A DNA stretch of 64,000 bases from Billgrantia ethanolica. Lineage in GTDB: Bacteria > Pseudomonadota > Gammaproteobacteria > Pseudomonadales > Halomonadaceae. The notes under the pieces are model-generated. The model was not told where the DNA came from and ran no database searches. It saw only the letters and a program-made list of their open reading frames with translations. A program made the position numbers and the translations under genes. Positions 17,055-25,151 of this stretch are shown in pieces (position 1 is the stretch's first letter; each line of letters opens with the position of its first letter). The stretch covers positions 1-64,000 of the forward strand of contig NZ_JABFTX010000005.1 of NCBI RefSeq assembly GCF_021404305.1. Reading direction: 5' to 3'.

Positions 17055-18446
17055 TCAGCCGGAGCGGTTGGCCGCTGTCGGTGGCACTGGCTCATTGGGC
17101 TGATGGCACCACCGGGTACGCCGATGGTGCCAATAGTAGCCGACCAGCACCGCCGATCGCACCATGGAGAAGGCGATGAACGCCAGCCACAGCGCGTGGT
17201 TCTCGTAGCCTGGCGGTGCCACTGCACTCGCTATCCACCATACCGGTAGATAGCTCGCCAGGGCGATGAAGATGCTGTTGCGCATCTCGCGAATGGCCGT
17301 GGCGCCGATGAAGACGCCGTCGAGCAAATAGCTCCATACCGCGATCAGCGGCATGGCCACCATCCAGGGCAGATAGATGCCGGCCGTGTCCCGCACCTCG
17401 GGCAGGCCGGTCAGCAGGGCGATGAGAAAGTGGCCGCCCAAGGCGAAGGCGAGTGCCGCGGTAGCGGCCGTCGCCAGCGAGAACCAGGCAGCGGCGCGCA
17501 CGGCATCGCCGAATTCGTCCCAGCGCCGGCGGCCCACGGTGCGCCCGATGGTGGCCTCGGCGGCGTGAGCGAAGCCGTCCAGTGCATAGCTGGTGAGCAT
17601 GATGAATTGCAGCAGCACGGCGTTGGCGGCCAGTACGGTGTCGCCCTGTACCGCGCCGCGAGAGGTGAAGAAGGCCATGGCGAACAGCAAGCCCAGAGTG
17701 CGCACGAAGAGATTGGCGTTAACCTGGAACAGCTCGCCATAGGCGGCAAGCCGCAGCAGCCGTTCGCGCATGAAGCGACCTTCCAGTTGCTGCAGCTGAC
17801 GCAGCACCAGCCAGCTGCCGAAGGCAAGTGCGGTGTAGTCGGCGATCACCGTGGCCCAGGCCACGCCGTCGCTGGTCATGCCCAGCCCGACCACGAACAG
17901 CAGGTCCAGGGCGATATTGACGCTGTTGGTGAGCATCAGGATCGCCAGCGTCACCCGCGAGTTCTGCTGGCCCAGGAACCAGCCGAGGATGGCGTAATTG
18001 GCCAGCACCGCCGGGGCCGAGAGGATACGGATCTGGGCATATTCGGCGGCGATTTCGGTGGCGATCTCGCTGCCGTCGAGCAGCCACAACCCCAGCGTTA
18101 TCAGCGGCTGCGAGAACAGGATCAGCAGTGCCCCGATTCCCATGGCCAGCAGCAGCGACTGCCCCAGCAGGTTGCGCACTTCACTGTCGCTTTCGCGGCC
18201 CACCGCCTGGGAGGTCAGCCCGGTGGTGCCCATGCGCAGGAAGCCGAAGCCCCAGAACAGGAAGCTGAACAGGGTGGCCCCCAGCGTGACGCCGGCCAGA
18301 TAGCGCGAGTCCGGCAGGTGGCCGACCACGGCGGTATCCACCAGGCCCAGCAGCGGCACGGTGATGTTCGAGAGTATGATTGGCCACGCTAGCGTCCAGA
18401 TGCGCCGTCTTGCCGCCGCGGGTGTTTCGCTATGCAGAGTCGTCAC
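17055..18446 (-). CDS. MATE family efflux transporter (DinF-like)
   Basis: 463 aa, twelve predicted membrane segments in two related halves. N-terminal WPIILSNITVPLLGLVDTAVVGHL is the classic MATE/DinF opening, and GWFLGQQNSRVTLAILMLTNSVNIALDLLFV marks helices 5-6. It would export cationic or oxidised toxic compounds using a Na+ or H+ gradient. In E. coli dinF follows lexA, but no lexA is adjacent here, so SOS control cannot be inferred. Single gene. Confidence 0.93.
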   Translation of the reverse strand: MTTLHSETPAAARRRIWTLAWPIILSNITVPLLGLVDTAVVGHLPDSRYLAGVTLGATLFSFLFWGFGFLRMGTTGLTSQAVGRESDSEVRNLLGQSLLLAMGIGALLILFSQPLITLGLWLLDGSEIATEIAAEYAQIRILSAPAVLANYAILGWFLGQQNSRVTLAILMLTNSVNIALDLLFVVGLGMTSDGVAWATVIADYTALAFGSWLVLRQLQQLEGRFMRERLLRLAAYGELFQVNANLFVRTLGLLFAMAFFTSRGAVQGDTVLAANAVLLQFIMLTSYALDGFAHAAEATIGRTVGRRRWDEFGDAVRAAAWFSLATAATAALAFALGGHFLIALLTGLPEVRDTAGIYLPWMVAMPLIAVWSYLLDGVFIGATAIREMRNSIFIALASYLPVWWIASAVAPPGYENHALWLAFIAFSMVRSAVLVGYYWHHRRTRWCHQPNEPVPPTAANRSG

Positions 18447-18621
18447 CGAACGTTTTCAAGAGAAACGAACCGAGCAGCATGGCGACAGAGGCGGCAGAAC
18501 GCAACCGCGGCTGGCTACACTGGAAGCGCGGCGTCGGCTGTGGGATTTTAGCGAGGTGGAGGTGAGTCAGGTTACGACAGCGTGACGTTCGACGAGCCGT
18601 ACAGGGGAATAAGGGGAAGAA

Positions 18622-18951
18622 ATGGTACGCATGACGAGAATCGTGACGGCATTGGCGGTGGCCTCAGCGCTGCTGCTTGGCAGTCTGCAGGTACAAGCCC
18701 AGCAGCAGCGTATGGAGGCGCGACCCAGCGGCGGGGCGATGGTCGCCGATGCGCTGATTGCGCGACCCTTGCTGCTGGTGGCAACCATTGGCGGTACCGC
18801 GCTGTTCGTCGTTTCGCTGCCGTTCTCGGCCATGGGCGGCAACGTCGACCAGGCGGCCGAAGCGCTGGTGAAGACCCCGGCCGAGGCGACCTTCCGCCGC
18901 TGCCTGGGTTGTACCTCGATCAACCCGCGACCTGCACCGGTGGAGCGCTGA
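18622..18951 (+). CDS. small exported or membrane hypothetical protein
   Basis: 109 aa. An N-terminal signal-like segment (TALAVASALLLGSLQVQAQ) is followed by one more hydrophobic span (LLLVATIGGTALFVVSLPFSAMGG). The C-terminal region includes a CLGC motif. ATG is preceded by AAGGGGAAG. Proteins of this shape occur next to envelope genes in pseudomonads and relatives, without known function. I do not recognise a named family. Confidence 0.75.
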   Translation: MVRMTRIVTALAVASALLLGSLQVQAQQQRMEARPSGGAMVADALIARPLLLVATIGGTALFVVSLPFSAMGGNVDQAAEALVKTPAEATFRRCLGCTSINPRPAPVER

Positions 18952-18988
18952 GCGAGCCGAGATCGAGGCGCAGTGCGCGGACGGCGGC

Positions 18989-19237
18989 TCAGGCCGCGGT
19001 GATCAGGCGGTACTTGGCCATCAGTTCGTCGCGGCTCTCGCGACGCTCCGGGTCGAGGGGGATGCAGTCCACCGGGCACACTTGCTGGCACTGCGGCTCG
19101 TCATAGTGACCGACGCATTCGGTGCACAGGTTGGGGTCGATGACGTAGATCTCTTCCCCCGCCGAAATGGCATCATTGGGGCATTCGGGTTCGCAGACGT
19201 CGCAGTTGATGCACTCGTCGGTGATCATCAGGGCCAT
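18989..19237 (-). CDS. YfhL family 4Fe-4S dicluster ferredoxin
   Basis: 82 aa from ATG 19237 (MALMITDECINCD); an upstream in-frame ATG would add ten residues without family support. Two cluster motifs: CINCDVCEPECP near the start and CTECVGHYDEPQCQQVCPVDC later, the spacing of the long-insert Allochromatium-type ferredoxins. Low-potential electron carrier in the cytosol. Immediately upstream of coaD on the same strand, a common gammaproteobacterial arrangement. Confidence 0.92.
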   Translation of the reverse strand: MALMITDECINCDVCEPECPNDAISAGEEIYVIDPNLCTECVGHYDEPQCQQVCPVDCIPLDPERRESRDELMAKYRLITAA

Positions 19238-19315
19238 GGGGCTACCTCGCGATCGGGCGGGGCGCATTCGGCCGCGCCCCGGTAAGGCGGCTCGGACAAA
19301 AGCCGAGTAATTCGG

Positions 19316-19795
19316 TCAGGTATTGTAATGCTTACGCAGCGCTTCGGCGACCCTGGGATGCACCAATCGCGAGACGTCGCCGCCGAGCTTGGCGATCTCG
19401 CGCACGATGGTGGAGGAGATGTAGGAGTTCTCCACCGCCGGCGTGAGGAACACGCTCTCCAGCTCCGGCGCCTGGGCCCGGTACATGTTGGCCAGCTGCA
19501 GCTCGTACTCGAAGTCGGATACCGCGCGCAGGCCGCGCAGGATGATGTGCGCCTGCTGCTCGGCCATCATGTCGGTGAGCAGGCCCGAGAAGCCGATCAC
19601 TTCGACGTTGTCGAGGCCGGCCGCAACCTCGCGGGCCAGGGCGATACGCGTATCGAGATCGAGTGCCGGGTTCTTGCCGGGGCTGGCGGAAATGGCGACC
19701 ACCACCTTGTCGAACAGCAGCGAGGCACGCTCGATCAGGTCATAGTGGCCGTGGGTAATGGGGTCGAAGGTGCCGGGATAGACCGCGATTTTCAT
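19316..19795 (-). CDS. coaD: pantetheine-phosphate adenylyltransferase
   Basis: Penultimate step of CoA synthesis: 4'-phosphopantetheine + ATP to dephospho-CoA. 159 aa, the standard size. Nucleotidyltransferase motif (T/H)xGH appears as PITHGHYD (residues 12-19), and the family C-terminal ISSTIVREIA motif is intact, as is the RGLRAVSDFEYELQLANMYR substrate-binding helix. Cytosolic hexamer. Precedes the ferredoxin gene on the minus strand. Confidence 0.96.
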   Translation of the reverse strand: MKIAVYPGTFDPITHGHYDLIERASLLFDKVVVAISASPGKNPALDLDTRIALAREVAAGLDNVEVIGFSGLLTDMMAEQQAHIILRGLRAVSDFEYELQLANMYRAQAPELESVFLTPAVENSYISSTIVREIAKLGGDVSRLVHPRVAEALRKHYNT

Positions 19796-19843
19796 GGCGC
19801 TCCGCTCACTTGCACTGCCAGGGGGGGCTCAGGGTAACCGCCA

Positions 19844-19873
19844 GCGGCCCAACCGACAACGTCGGCGGGCCGC
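19844..19873 (-). terminator. hairpin downstream of fabY
   Basis: Nested stem GCGGCCC / GGGCCGC enclosing CCGAC / GTCGG, beginning 6 nt past the fabY stop. No U-tract. It likely ends the fabY message before coaD. Confidence 0.5.
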
Positions 19874-19879
19874 GTCGAA

Positions 19880-21784
19880 TCACTCTTCCAGCTTGCCGAA
19901 GGGGTTGTCCACGGCCAGCGATACCGGGCGGGCATAGCCGGGGATGACGATATGGGTGTCGCGGACCTCGAGTTCGGGACCTTCCAGCACGCCTTCGCCG
20001 AAGCGATAGCGTACCTCGAACTCGCCGCGATCGGCCGCGGCCAGGTAGGCCTGGCTGGCCTCGCGCACCGCTTCGCGCCGCTGGCGCCAGGCCTCGACGG
20101 CGGCCTGGCCGTGGCGCTGCGCCAGCAGCCGCTCGGTCACCTCGGGCGAAAGCACGACCCCGGTGGCGTTGTTGCCGCCGAAGCCCTTGGCGTTGATGAA
20201 GGCGGCATCGGCCGTGAATGGCTGCGGCTCGCGGGAGAAGCGCAGCCGCTCGGCGTAGACGTCGTCGGCCACCGCATCGAGGGTGGGTATGCCCGGCAGC
20301 AGGTCGTGGGCGAAGCTGCCGAGCGCGCTGGCCAGCTGGTCGCCGGCGGCGCTGCCCTGGGAGTGGCCGACGAAGGCCTTCACCGCCACCACCGGCCAGT
20401 TCTCGATGCCATGAGCCTGAGCGACCAGATCGAAGACGTGGGACTCGGTCACGCGGTTCTTGGGCGTGCTGGTGCCGTGGGCGTGCAGAAAGGTGCGCTC
20501 GCGCAGGGCGGTGTCGCCCAGCATGTCGCGGACCAGCGCGGCCGCCTTACCCAGGGTGATGTAGTTGCCGATGCCGGGGGCGGAGATGGAGCGCTTCCAG
20601 CCGTCGGCATTGACGTACACGCCCGGCACGCTGCCGAGGATCTCGGCGCCCAGCTCTAGGGCCAGGGCATCGTCGAGTAGCAGGATGAACTGGCTGGCTT
20701 CGGCGATGGTGAAGCCGCAGTTACGGGCGAAGGGGCGGCAGGCGCGCTGATAGTCGGCGTCGGTGAGCAGCTCCAGGGCGTCCAGCGCCTTGAGGCTTTC
20801 GTCGTCGGCCAGCGCACCCATGGCACGGAAGCCCTCGATGATCTCCGGCGTTACCGGGGCGTCGGACGTCCCTACCATCACGGCACGACGGTGGCCGTTG
20901 CGAATGTCCTCCACGCCCAGGCGCAGGTTGTAGAGGAAGCTGGCGCAGGCGCCCAGTGCGGCCCCGGTGCCGCCCACGCTGCCGAGCACGTAGGCGTTAA
21001 GGAAGTCGGCCGGCATCTGCCCGTAGCCCAGCGGCATCTGCTTGGAGGTGGCCCGGTTGCCCGACACGAAGCTCTTGAGCAGCCCGCCCCAGCCTTCGTC
21101 GTCGAGCTGGCCGATGGAGTTGCCGGCGTACACGGCGATGTCGTCGGGATCGAGACGGTCGCGCAGCTCATCCCACGCCAGGCCGCTGCTCGCCAGGCAG
21201 TCGCTGGCGGCGAAGATCGACATCGACAGGCCGCGCGGATGGTGCACGCTGCGGTAGTAGCGACTGGGATCGAAGCCGCTGGGCAGCTGGCCTGCGGCAC
21301 GCACCAGAGCCGGTCGGGTTTCCGGCAGCAGCACGTCGAGCTCACCGGCTGGCACCGTGACCTCCAGCGTGTGGCGATCCAGCTCGCGCACCTGCCAGGT
21401 CGGCGGCAGCCGCTCGGGCAACTGGCGGCGGCGAATGCTGAAGGTCAGCTCCGAGCCCAGGCCCAGGCTGGCACGGCGATTGGCCGGCAGACCGTCGTCG
21501 TTGAAGAGGGGGTTCTCGATACGCCGTATCAGCGTATGGTCGAGCACCTGCGCGCGACAGTTCTCGGCCAGGCGAGCGGTCTCGATGGGGTTTCCGGCGG
21601 TATCGTACCAGGTGCCCTCCCGATAGGTACCCAGCCCCATCATGGCGGCCAGGCCGAGCATCAACGCCTGCTGCTCGGCTTCAGGAAGGGCGTCGATCAC
21701 GGTGCGACGAAACGCTTGATGGCCAGAGGTACGACCGGCGGCGTTGACGCCACCCATGCCGACGATCACCGGTAAGTGAGACAA
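19880..21784 (-). CDS. fabY: beta-ketoacyl-ACP synthase FabY type (fatty-acid initiation)
   Basis: About 634 aa, a long ketosynthase of the FabY class, which in Pseudomonas aeruginosa (PA5174) starts fatty-acid synthesis by condensing acetyl-CoA with malonyl-ACP in place of FabH. Catalytic residues: Cys280 in GAALGACASFLYN, His in LHAHGTSTPKN and His in VGHSQGSAAG. I place the start at TTG 21784: GAGGAA lies 6 nt upstream, and translation then begins SHLPVIVGMGGVNAAGRTS, the family N-terminus. An ATG at 21886 would add 34 unrelated residues through the promoter region. Confidence 0.9.
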   Translation of the reverse strand: MSHLPVIVGMGGVNAAGRTSGHQAFRRTVIDALPEAEQQALMLGLAAMMGLGTYREGTWYDTAGNPIETARLAENCRAQVLDHTLIRRIENPLFNDDGLPANRRASLGLGSELTFSIRRRQLPERLPPTWQVRELDRHTLEVTVPAGELDVLLPETRPALVRAAGQLPSGFDPSRYYRSVHHPRGLSMSIFAASDCLASSGLAWDELRDRLDPDDIAVYAGNSIGQLDDEGWGGLLKSFVSGNRATSKQMPLGYGQMPADFLNAYVLGSVGGTGAALGACASFLYNLRLGVEDIRNGHRRAVMVGTSDAPVTPEIIEGFRAMGALADDESLKALDALELLTDADYQRACRPFARNCGFTIAEASQFILLLDDALALELGAEILGSVPGVYVNADGWKRSISAPGIGNYITLGKAAALVRDMLGDTALRERTFLHAHGTSTPKNRVTESHVFDLVAQAHGIENWPVVAVKAFVGHSQGSAAGDQLASALGSFAHDLLPGIPTLDAVADDVYAERLRFSREPQPFTADAAFINAKGFGGNNATGVVLSPEVTERLLAQRHGQAAVEAWRQRREAVREASQAYLAAADRGEFEVRYRFGEGVLEGPELEVRDTHIVIPGYARPVSLAVDNPFGKLEE

Positions 21785-21908
21785 GCCGCTTTCCTCGTTG
21801 TGCTGTTGGTGCAAGTCGGTAATGTAAATATTGGACTGGCGATCATAGCACCCGCTTCGGGACTCCGTCATGGGCGTAGCATGCAAGTTACGGCCAGCAA
21901 AGATAAAA

Positions 21909-21918
21909 CAAACGTTTG
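21909..21918. promoter_or_regulatory. CAAACGTTTG dyad, possible fatty-acid-type operator
   Basis: A perfect 10-bp palindrome flanked by A-rich sequence, 125 bp upstream of the fabY TTG start. It overlaps the -35 hexamer of a plus-strand promoter. CAAAC/GTTTG half-sites resemble those bound by TetR-type lipid regulators such as PsrA, but the usual 2-4 nt spacer is absent, so this is only suggestive. Confidence 0.4.
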
Positions 21919-21944
21919 AAATGTGACGGGAAACACGCTATCCT
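21916..21944 (+). promoter_or_regulatory. sigma70-like promoter TTGAAA-N17-TATCCT
   Basis: The -35 TTGAAA (21916-21921) and -10 TATCCT (21939-21944) are separated by exactly 17 bp. Predicted start near 21951. It points toward a terminator only about 60 nt downstream. Confidence 0.5.
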
Positions 21945-21950
21945 GATCGT

Positions 21951-22009
21951 GCTGTTTGAGTCATACGAGTGGGTATGTGGGCGCTTCCTTGTCGAGGCGC
22001 CTTTTTTTT
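21951..22009 (+). ncRNA. candidate short RNA or terminated leader
   Basis: The predicted transcript begins near 21951 and ends in a rho-independent terminator: stem GGCGCTTC (21980-21987) with GAGGCGCC (21994-22001), one mismatch, then eight T (22002-22009). It would be about 59 nt long and stop 120 bp before the TrmB-like start codon. It could be an sRNA or an attenuated leader. I know of no matching RNA family; no open frame within it looks translated. Confidence 0.4.
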
Positions 22010-22129
22010 GCGCCCTGTTTCGTCCTCTTTACCTCGCCCCTCTCTGCCACCCGCTCGCGCCTACCCCCTCGCGCGCGTCGGCATGGCTGCTAGAATGGCC
22101 GTTCGTCCGCTACCGATCGATTTCGCCTC

Positions 22130-22840
22130 ATGCATGCCACCTCCCGCCCCATCGCGACCAACCAGAGCGGCCCCCACCGGGATGTCGAGAAGCGCGTCGA
22201 CCGCGCTCTGCGCCATCCGCTGCGCAAGCCCGTGGCCGAACACACGCGGGAGGCGTTCGAGCAGGCCCGCGCATGGTACCAGCGTGAAGCCGGGGATGGG
22301 CAGCGTCCGCTGATTCTCGATGCCGGCTGTGGCGTGGGGGTTTCCACTCGCGAGCTGGCCCGACAGTTCGATGATCACTTGGTGATCGGCGTGGATCGCA
22401 GCGCCGAGCGGCTGTCCCGAGAGCACGGCGAACTGGGCGAGAACGCTCTGCTGGTACGCGCCGACCTGGTGGATTTCTGGCGCCTGGCACTGGCCGCCGG
22501 CTGGCAGCCGGTGCGGCACTATCTGCTCTACCCCAACCCCTACCCCAAGTCGGTGCATCTCAAGCAGCGCTGGCATGGGCATCCTGTGCTGCCGACTATT
22601 CTGGCGCTGGGCGGCCGGCTGGAGCTGCGCTCCAATTGGCGGCTCTACGTCGAGGAGTTCGCCCTGGCGCTGGCGCAGGCGACCGGTACGACCGCTGCGG
22701 TGGAGCCGTTCGACCCCGGCACCCGGCACCTCACTCCTTTTGAACGAAAGTACCACGCCAGCGGTCAGTCACTCTGGCGTCTGGTTGCCGAGCTGCCCCA
22801 TGCCCCTGAGCTAGTACCCGGCGATAGGGAGAGAAGCTGA
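22130..22840 (+). CDS. SAM-dependent methyltransferase, TrmB-like
   Basis: 236 aa, class I Rossmann methyltransferase. Motif I is LILDAGCGVGVS (61-72); YPNPYPKSVHLKQRWHGHP (134-152) parallels the FPDPWPKKRHHKRR segment of tRNA m7G46 methyltransferase TrmB, and LELRSNWRLYVEEFA matches the following core strand. It differs from canonical TrmB at several conserved positions, and gammaproteobacteria usually have a separate trmB, so this is a paralogue whose RNA substrate is uncertain. Stop and SMR-gene start overlap (TGATG). Confidence 0.85.
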   Translation: MHATSRPIATNQSGPHRDVEKRVDRALRHPLRKPVAEHTREAFEQARAWYQREAGDGQRPLILDAGCGVGVSTRELARQFDDHLVIGVDRSAERLSREHGELGENALLVRADLVDFWRLALAAGWQPVRHYLLYPNPYPKSVHLKQRWHGHPVLPTILALGGRLELRSNWRLYVEEFALALAQATGTTAAVEPFDPGTRHLTPFERKYHASGQSLWRLVAELPHAPELVPGDRERS

Positions 22841-23169
22841 TGGCATTCGTCTATCTGGCCCTGGCTATCGTCGCCGAGGTCGTGGCAACCAGCGCGCTCA
22901 AGGCGACCCACGGCTTCACACGGCTCGTTCCCAGCCTGATGGTGGTTGTCGGCTATGCAATCGCCTTCTACATGCTGTCGCTGGTGCTGCGCACCATCCC
23001 GGTGGGTATCGCCTATGCGATCTGGGCCGGTCTGGGTATCGTGCTGGTGGCCCTGGTCGGTATCGTGGTGTACGGGCAGCGTCCCGATCTGCCGGCGGTG
23101 CTCGGTATCGGTCTGATCGTGGCCGGCGTGGTGGTGATTCAGCTGTTTTCCCGTATGTCCGCCCACTGA
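22840..23169 (+). CDS. SMR family multidrug exporter (EmrE/QacE-like)
   Basis: 109 aa, four membrane helices. The essential membrane glutamate is Glu13 in LALAIVAEVVATSALK; later signature YAIWAGLGIVLVALVG and the short C-terminus are typical of EmrE/QacE rather than SugE. It would exchange protons for lipophilic cations or guanidinium-type compounds. Its start overlaps the stop of the methyltransferase gene by one base, so the two are translationally coupled, an unusual pairing. Confidence 0.92.
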   Translation: MAFVYLALAIVAEVVATSALKATHGFTRLVPSLMVVVGYAIAFYMLSLVLRTIPVGIAYAIWAGLGIVLVALVGIVVYGQRPDLPAVLGIGLIVAGVVVIQLFSRMSAH

Positions 23170-23190
23170 GGAACGTCATGTGGGCTTTAG

Positions 23191-24666
23191 ATGGATGGTT
23201 CGATGATGTCGAGAACTCTTGCCAGGCTTGGCTGCCTGCTTCTCCTGTGCGGTTCGCTGCTGCCGGTGACGGCGGTCGGGTCTGGCTTTGCCGAGCTCGG
23301 CAAGATGACCGAGAGCGGCTTTCGCATCAGCGCCGAAGCGCGGCTGCTGGGTGACGGTGGGCGTGACGGCGTCCTGCTCGGCGCCATCGAGCCGCAGCGC
23401 CAGCTGTCGCCGGCCTCGGTGTCCAAGGCCTACCTGGCGGCCGCCGCGCTCGACCGCTGGGGGCCGCAGCATCGCTTTGCCACGCGGCTGGTCAGCACCG
23501 CTGAACTCGATGCCGACGGCGTGCTGCGCGGCGACCTGATACTCGACGGCGGCGGCGACCCGGGCCTCTCCAGCGAGGACCTGTGGCGGCTGACTCAACG
23601 GCTGCATCAGGCCGGCGTACGCGAGATCGAAGGGCGCCTGGTGGTCAGCCAATGGCGCTTCGGCCCGGTGGAGTGCATCACCACCGACCGCTGCGAGGGG
23701 CAATCGCGCACCGCCAACAGCTACAGCGCACTGCTCTCCTCGGCCGGGGTCAACCACGGCAACTGGTGCGTCAACGTCGCGCCGGGGGCGGCGGCGGGCG
23801 AGCCCGCTCGCATCACCAGCTGCGACAGTCAGGGGCTGATCCTGGAGGTCGACAACCGGATCGAAACGCGCCCGCCCGACAGCGGCACCGAGTTCAGCGC
23901 CGAGCGCGTGACCCGCGAAGAGGGCGACGTGATGCTGCTGCGCGGCCAGATTTCGCTCAATGCCTCGCCCCGGGACGTCTACCGCGCCAGCGGCGACCCA
24001 GCCCGCCAGACCGCCCGCACCCTGATGGCCATGCTCGAGCAGGCCGGCATCGGCGTGGGTGGGGGCTACGTTACCAGCATCGATCAGCCTGCCGCTTCCG
24101 CGCGTACGCTGGCGCAGGTGGAGGGCAGGGCGTTGCAGGAGCTGCTGCTGCATGTGATGAACTACTCCAACAACTTCATGGCCGACGTACTGGCGCTCAA
24201 CCTGGTGGATACCCCGAGGGCGGACCTGTTCCAGGCCGGCGAGGCGATTCAGCAGTACGTGGCCGGTCTGCCCGATCACGGCCCGGTGATCATGCTCAGC
24301 GGCAGCGGTCTGACCACGGAGAACCGCACCTCGGCCCATGGCAGCAACGCGCTGCTGGAGAGCATGTTCCACCGCTCTTCGCTGTTTCCCAGCTTCGTCG
24401 CCAGCTTCCAGTCGCCGGCCAACGGCGTGTCACGCTTCATTCGCCGTGGCTCGCCGCTGTTTCAGGACCACATCATGCTCAAGACCGGCACCCTCAATCA
24501 GCCCTATGCCGTGCGCGCCGTGAGCGGCTATTTCCGTACCCGCTCGGGGCGCTGGGGCGTGTTCACGGTGATGGTCAACGGCACCTCGTCTACGCCCTGG
24601 CTCAACTGGGCTCAGGTGCTGGACCCGCTCTCCGAAGACTTGGCGCGCATGATCGAGGCGCACTGA
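23191..24666 (+). CDS. dacB: D-alanyl-D-alanine carboxypeptidase/endopeptidase (PBP4, peptidase S13)
   Basis: Periplasmic penicillin-binding protein, 491 aa, about the length of PBP4/DacB. Signal peptide in the first 30 residues. Active-site motifs: SxxK at Ser76-Val-Ser-Lys79, an SxN-type motif around NYSNNF/GSGLT and KTGT near residue 431. It trims peptidoglycan cross-links and D-Ala termini. The start could also be one of two ATG codons four or five codons downstream (MMSRTLARL), which would shorten the signal peptide n-region. Confidence 0.9.
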   Translation: MDGSMMSRTLARLGCLLLLCGSLLPVTAVGSGFAELGKMTESGFRISAEARLLGDGGRDGVLLGAIEPQRQLSPASVSKAYLAAAALDRWGPQHRFATRLVSTAELDADGVLRGDLILDGGGDPGLSSEDLWRLTQRLHQAGVREIEGRLVVSQWRFGPVECITTDRCEGQSRTANSYSALLSSAGVNHGNWCVNVAPGAAAGEPARITSCDSQGLILEVDNRIETRPPDSGTEFSAERVTREEGDVMLLRGQISLNASPRDVYRASGDPARQTARTLMAMLEQAGIGVGGGYVTSIDQPAASARTLAQVEGRALQELLLHVMNYSNNFMADVLALNLVDTPRADLFQAGEAIQQYVAGLPDHGPVIMLSGSGLTTENRTSAHGSNALLESMFHRSSLFPSFVASFQSPANGVSRFIRRGSPLFQDHIMLKTGTLNQPYAVRAVSGYFRTRSGRWGVFTVMVNGTSSTPWLNWAQVLDPLSEDLARMIEAH

Positions 24667-24700
24667 AGCCGACTCAACCCGCAACTCAGGATGCGAGACG

Positions 24701-25072
24701 ATGAAACCAGCACGAACCGGATGGCGCCACCTCATCGATGCCACGGGCTACTCGATCAAGGGGCTCAGGTTCGCCTTTCACCACGAGACGGCCTTTCGCC
24801 AGGAGCTGGCCCTTTGTGTGGTACTGCTGCCGCTGGCCTGGTGGATCGGCGCGGGGCCGGTGGAGTGGATCCTGCTGATGGGCAGCTGCCTGCTGGTGCT
24901 CACCGTGGAGCTGATAAACAGCGCCATCGAGAGCGTGGTCGACCGCATCGGCACCGAGCATCATGAGCTGTCCGGGCGGGCCAAGGACATCGGCTCGGCG
25001 GCAGTGATGATCGCGCTGATTGCCGCCGGTCTGACCTGGGGCCTGCTCGCCTGGCAGAAGTTCTTCGGCTGA
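24701..25072 (+). CDS. dgkA: diacylglycerol kinase
   Basis: Small trimeric membrane kinase that phosphorylates diacylglycerol from phosphoglycerol/MDO turnover. 123 aa with three membrane helices. The family motif ExxNxAIE appears as ELINSAIESVVD, followed by a conserved RAKDIGSAAVM segment carrying catalytic and metal-binding residues. N-terminal amphipathic helix precedes TGYSIKGLRFAFHHETAFRQE. Located 34 bp after the PBP4 gene, probably co-transcribed. Confidence 0.95.
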   Translation: MKPARTGWRHLIDATGYSIKGLRFAFHHETAFRQELALCVVLLPLAWWIGAGPVEWILLMGSCLLVLTVELINSAIESVVDRIGTEHHELSGRAKDIGSAAVMIALIAAGLTWGLLAWQKFFG

Positions 25073-25151
25073 AGGCCGTCGATGGGGGTGCCGTCGCGTC
25101 GGCGCCTTCGATATGCTGGGGGCAATTCCGCTGCGACAAGGCGAGTTGCCC

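Larger units (their letters stand above)
21785..22129. other. 345-bp intergenic region with divergent promoter and candidate small RNA
   Basis: Between fabY (minus) and the TrmB-like gene (plus). Holds a palindromic operator candidate, a sigma70-like promoter and a terminator hairpin with eight T (see separate entries). No protein-coding gene that I can support. Confidence 0.6.
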
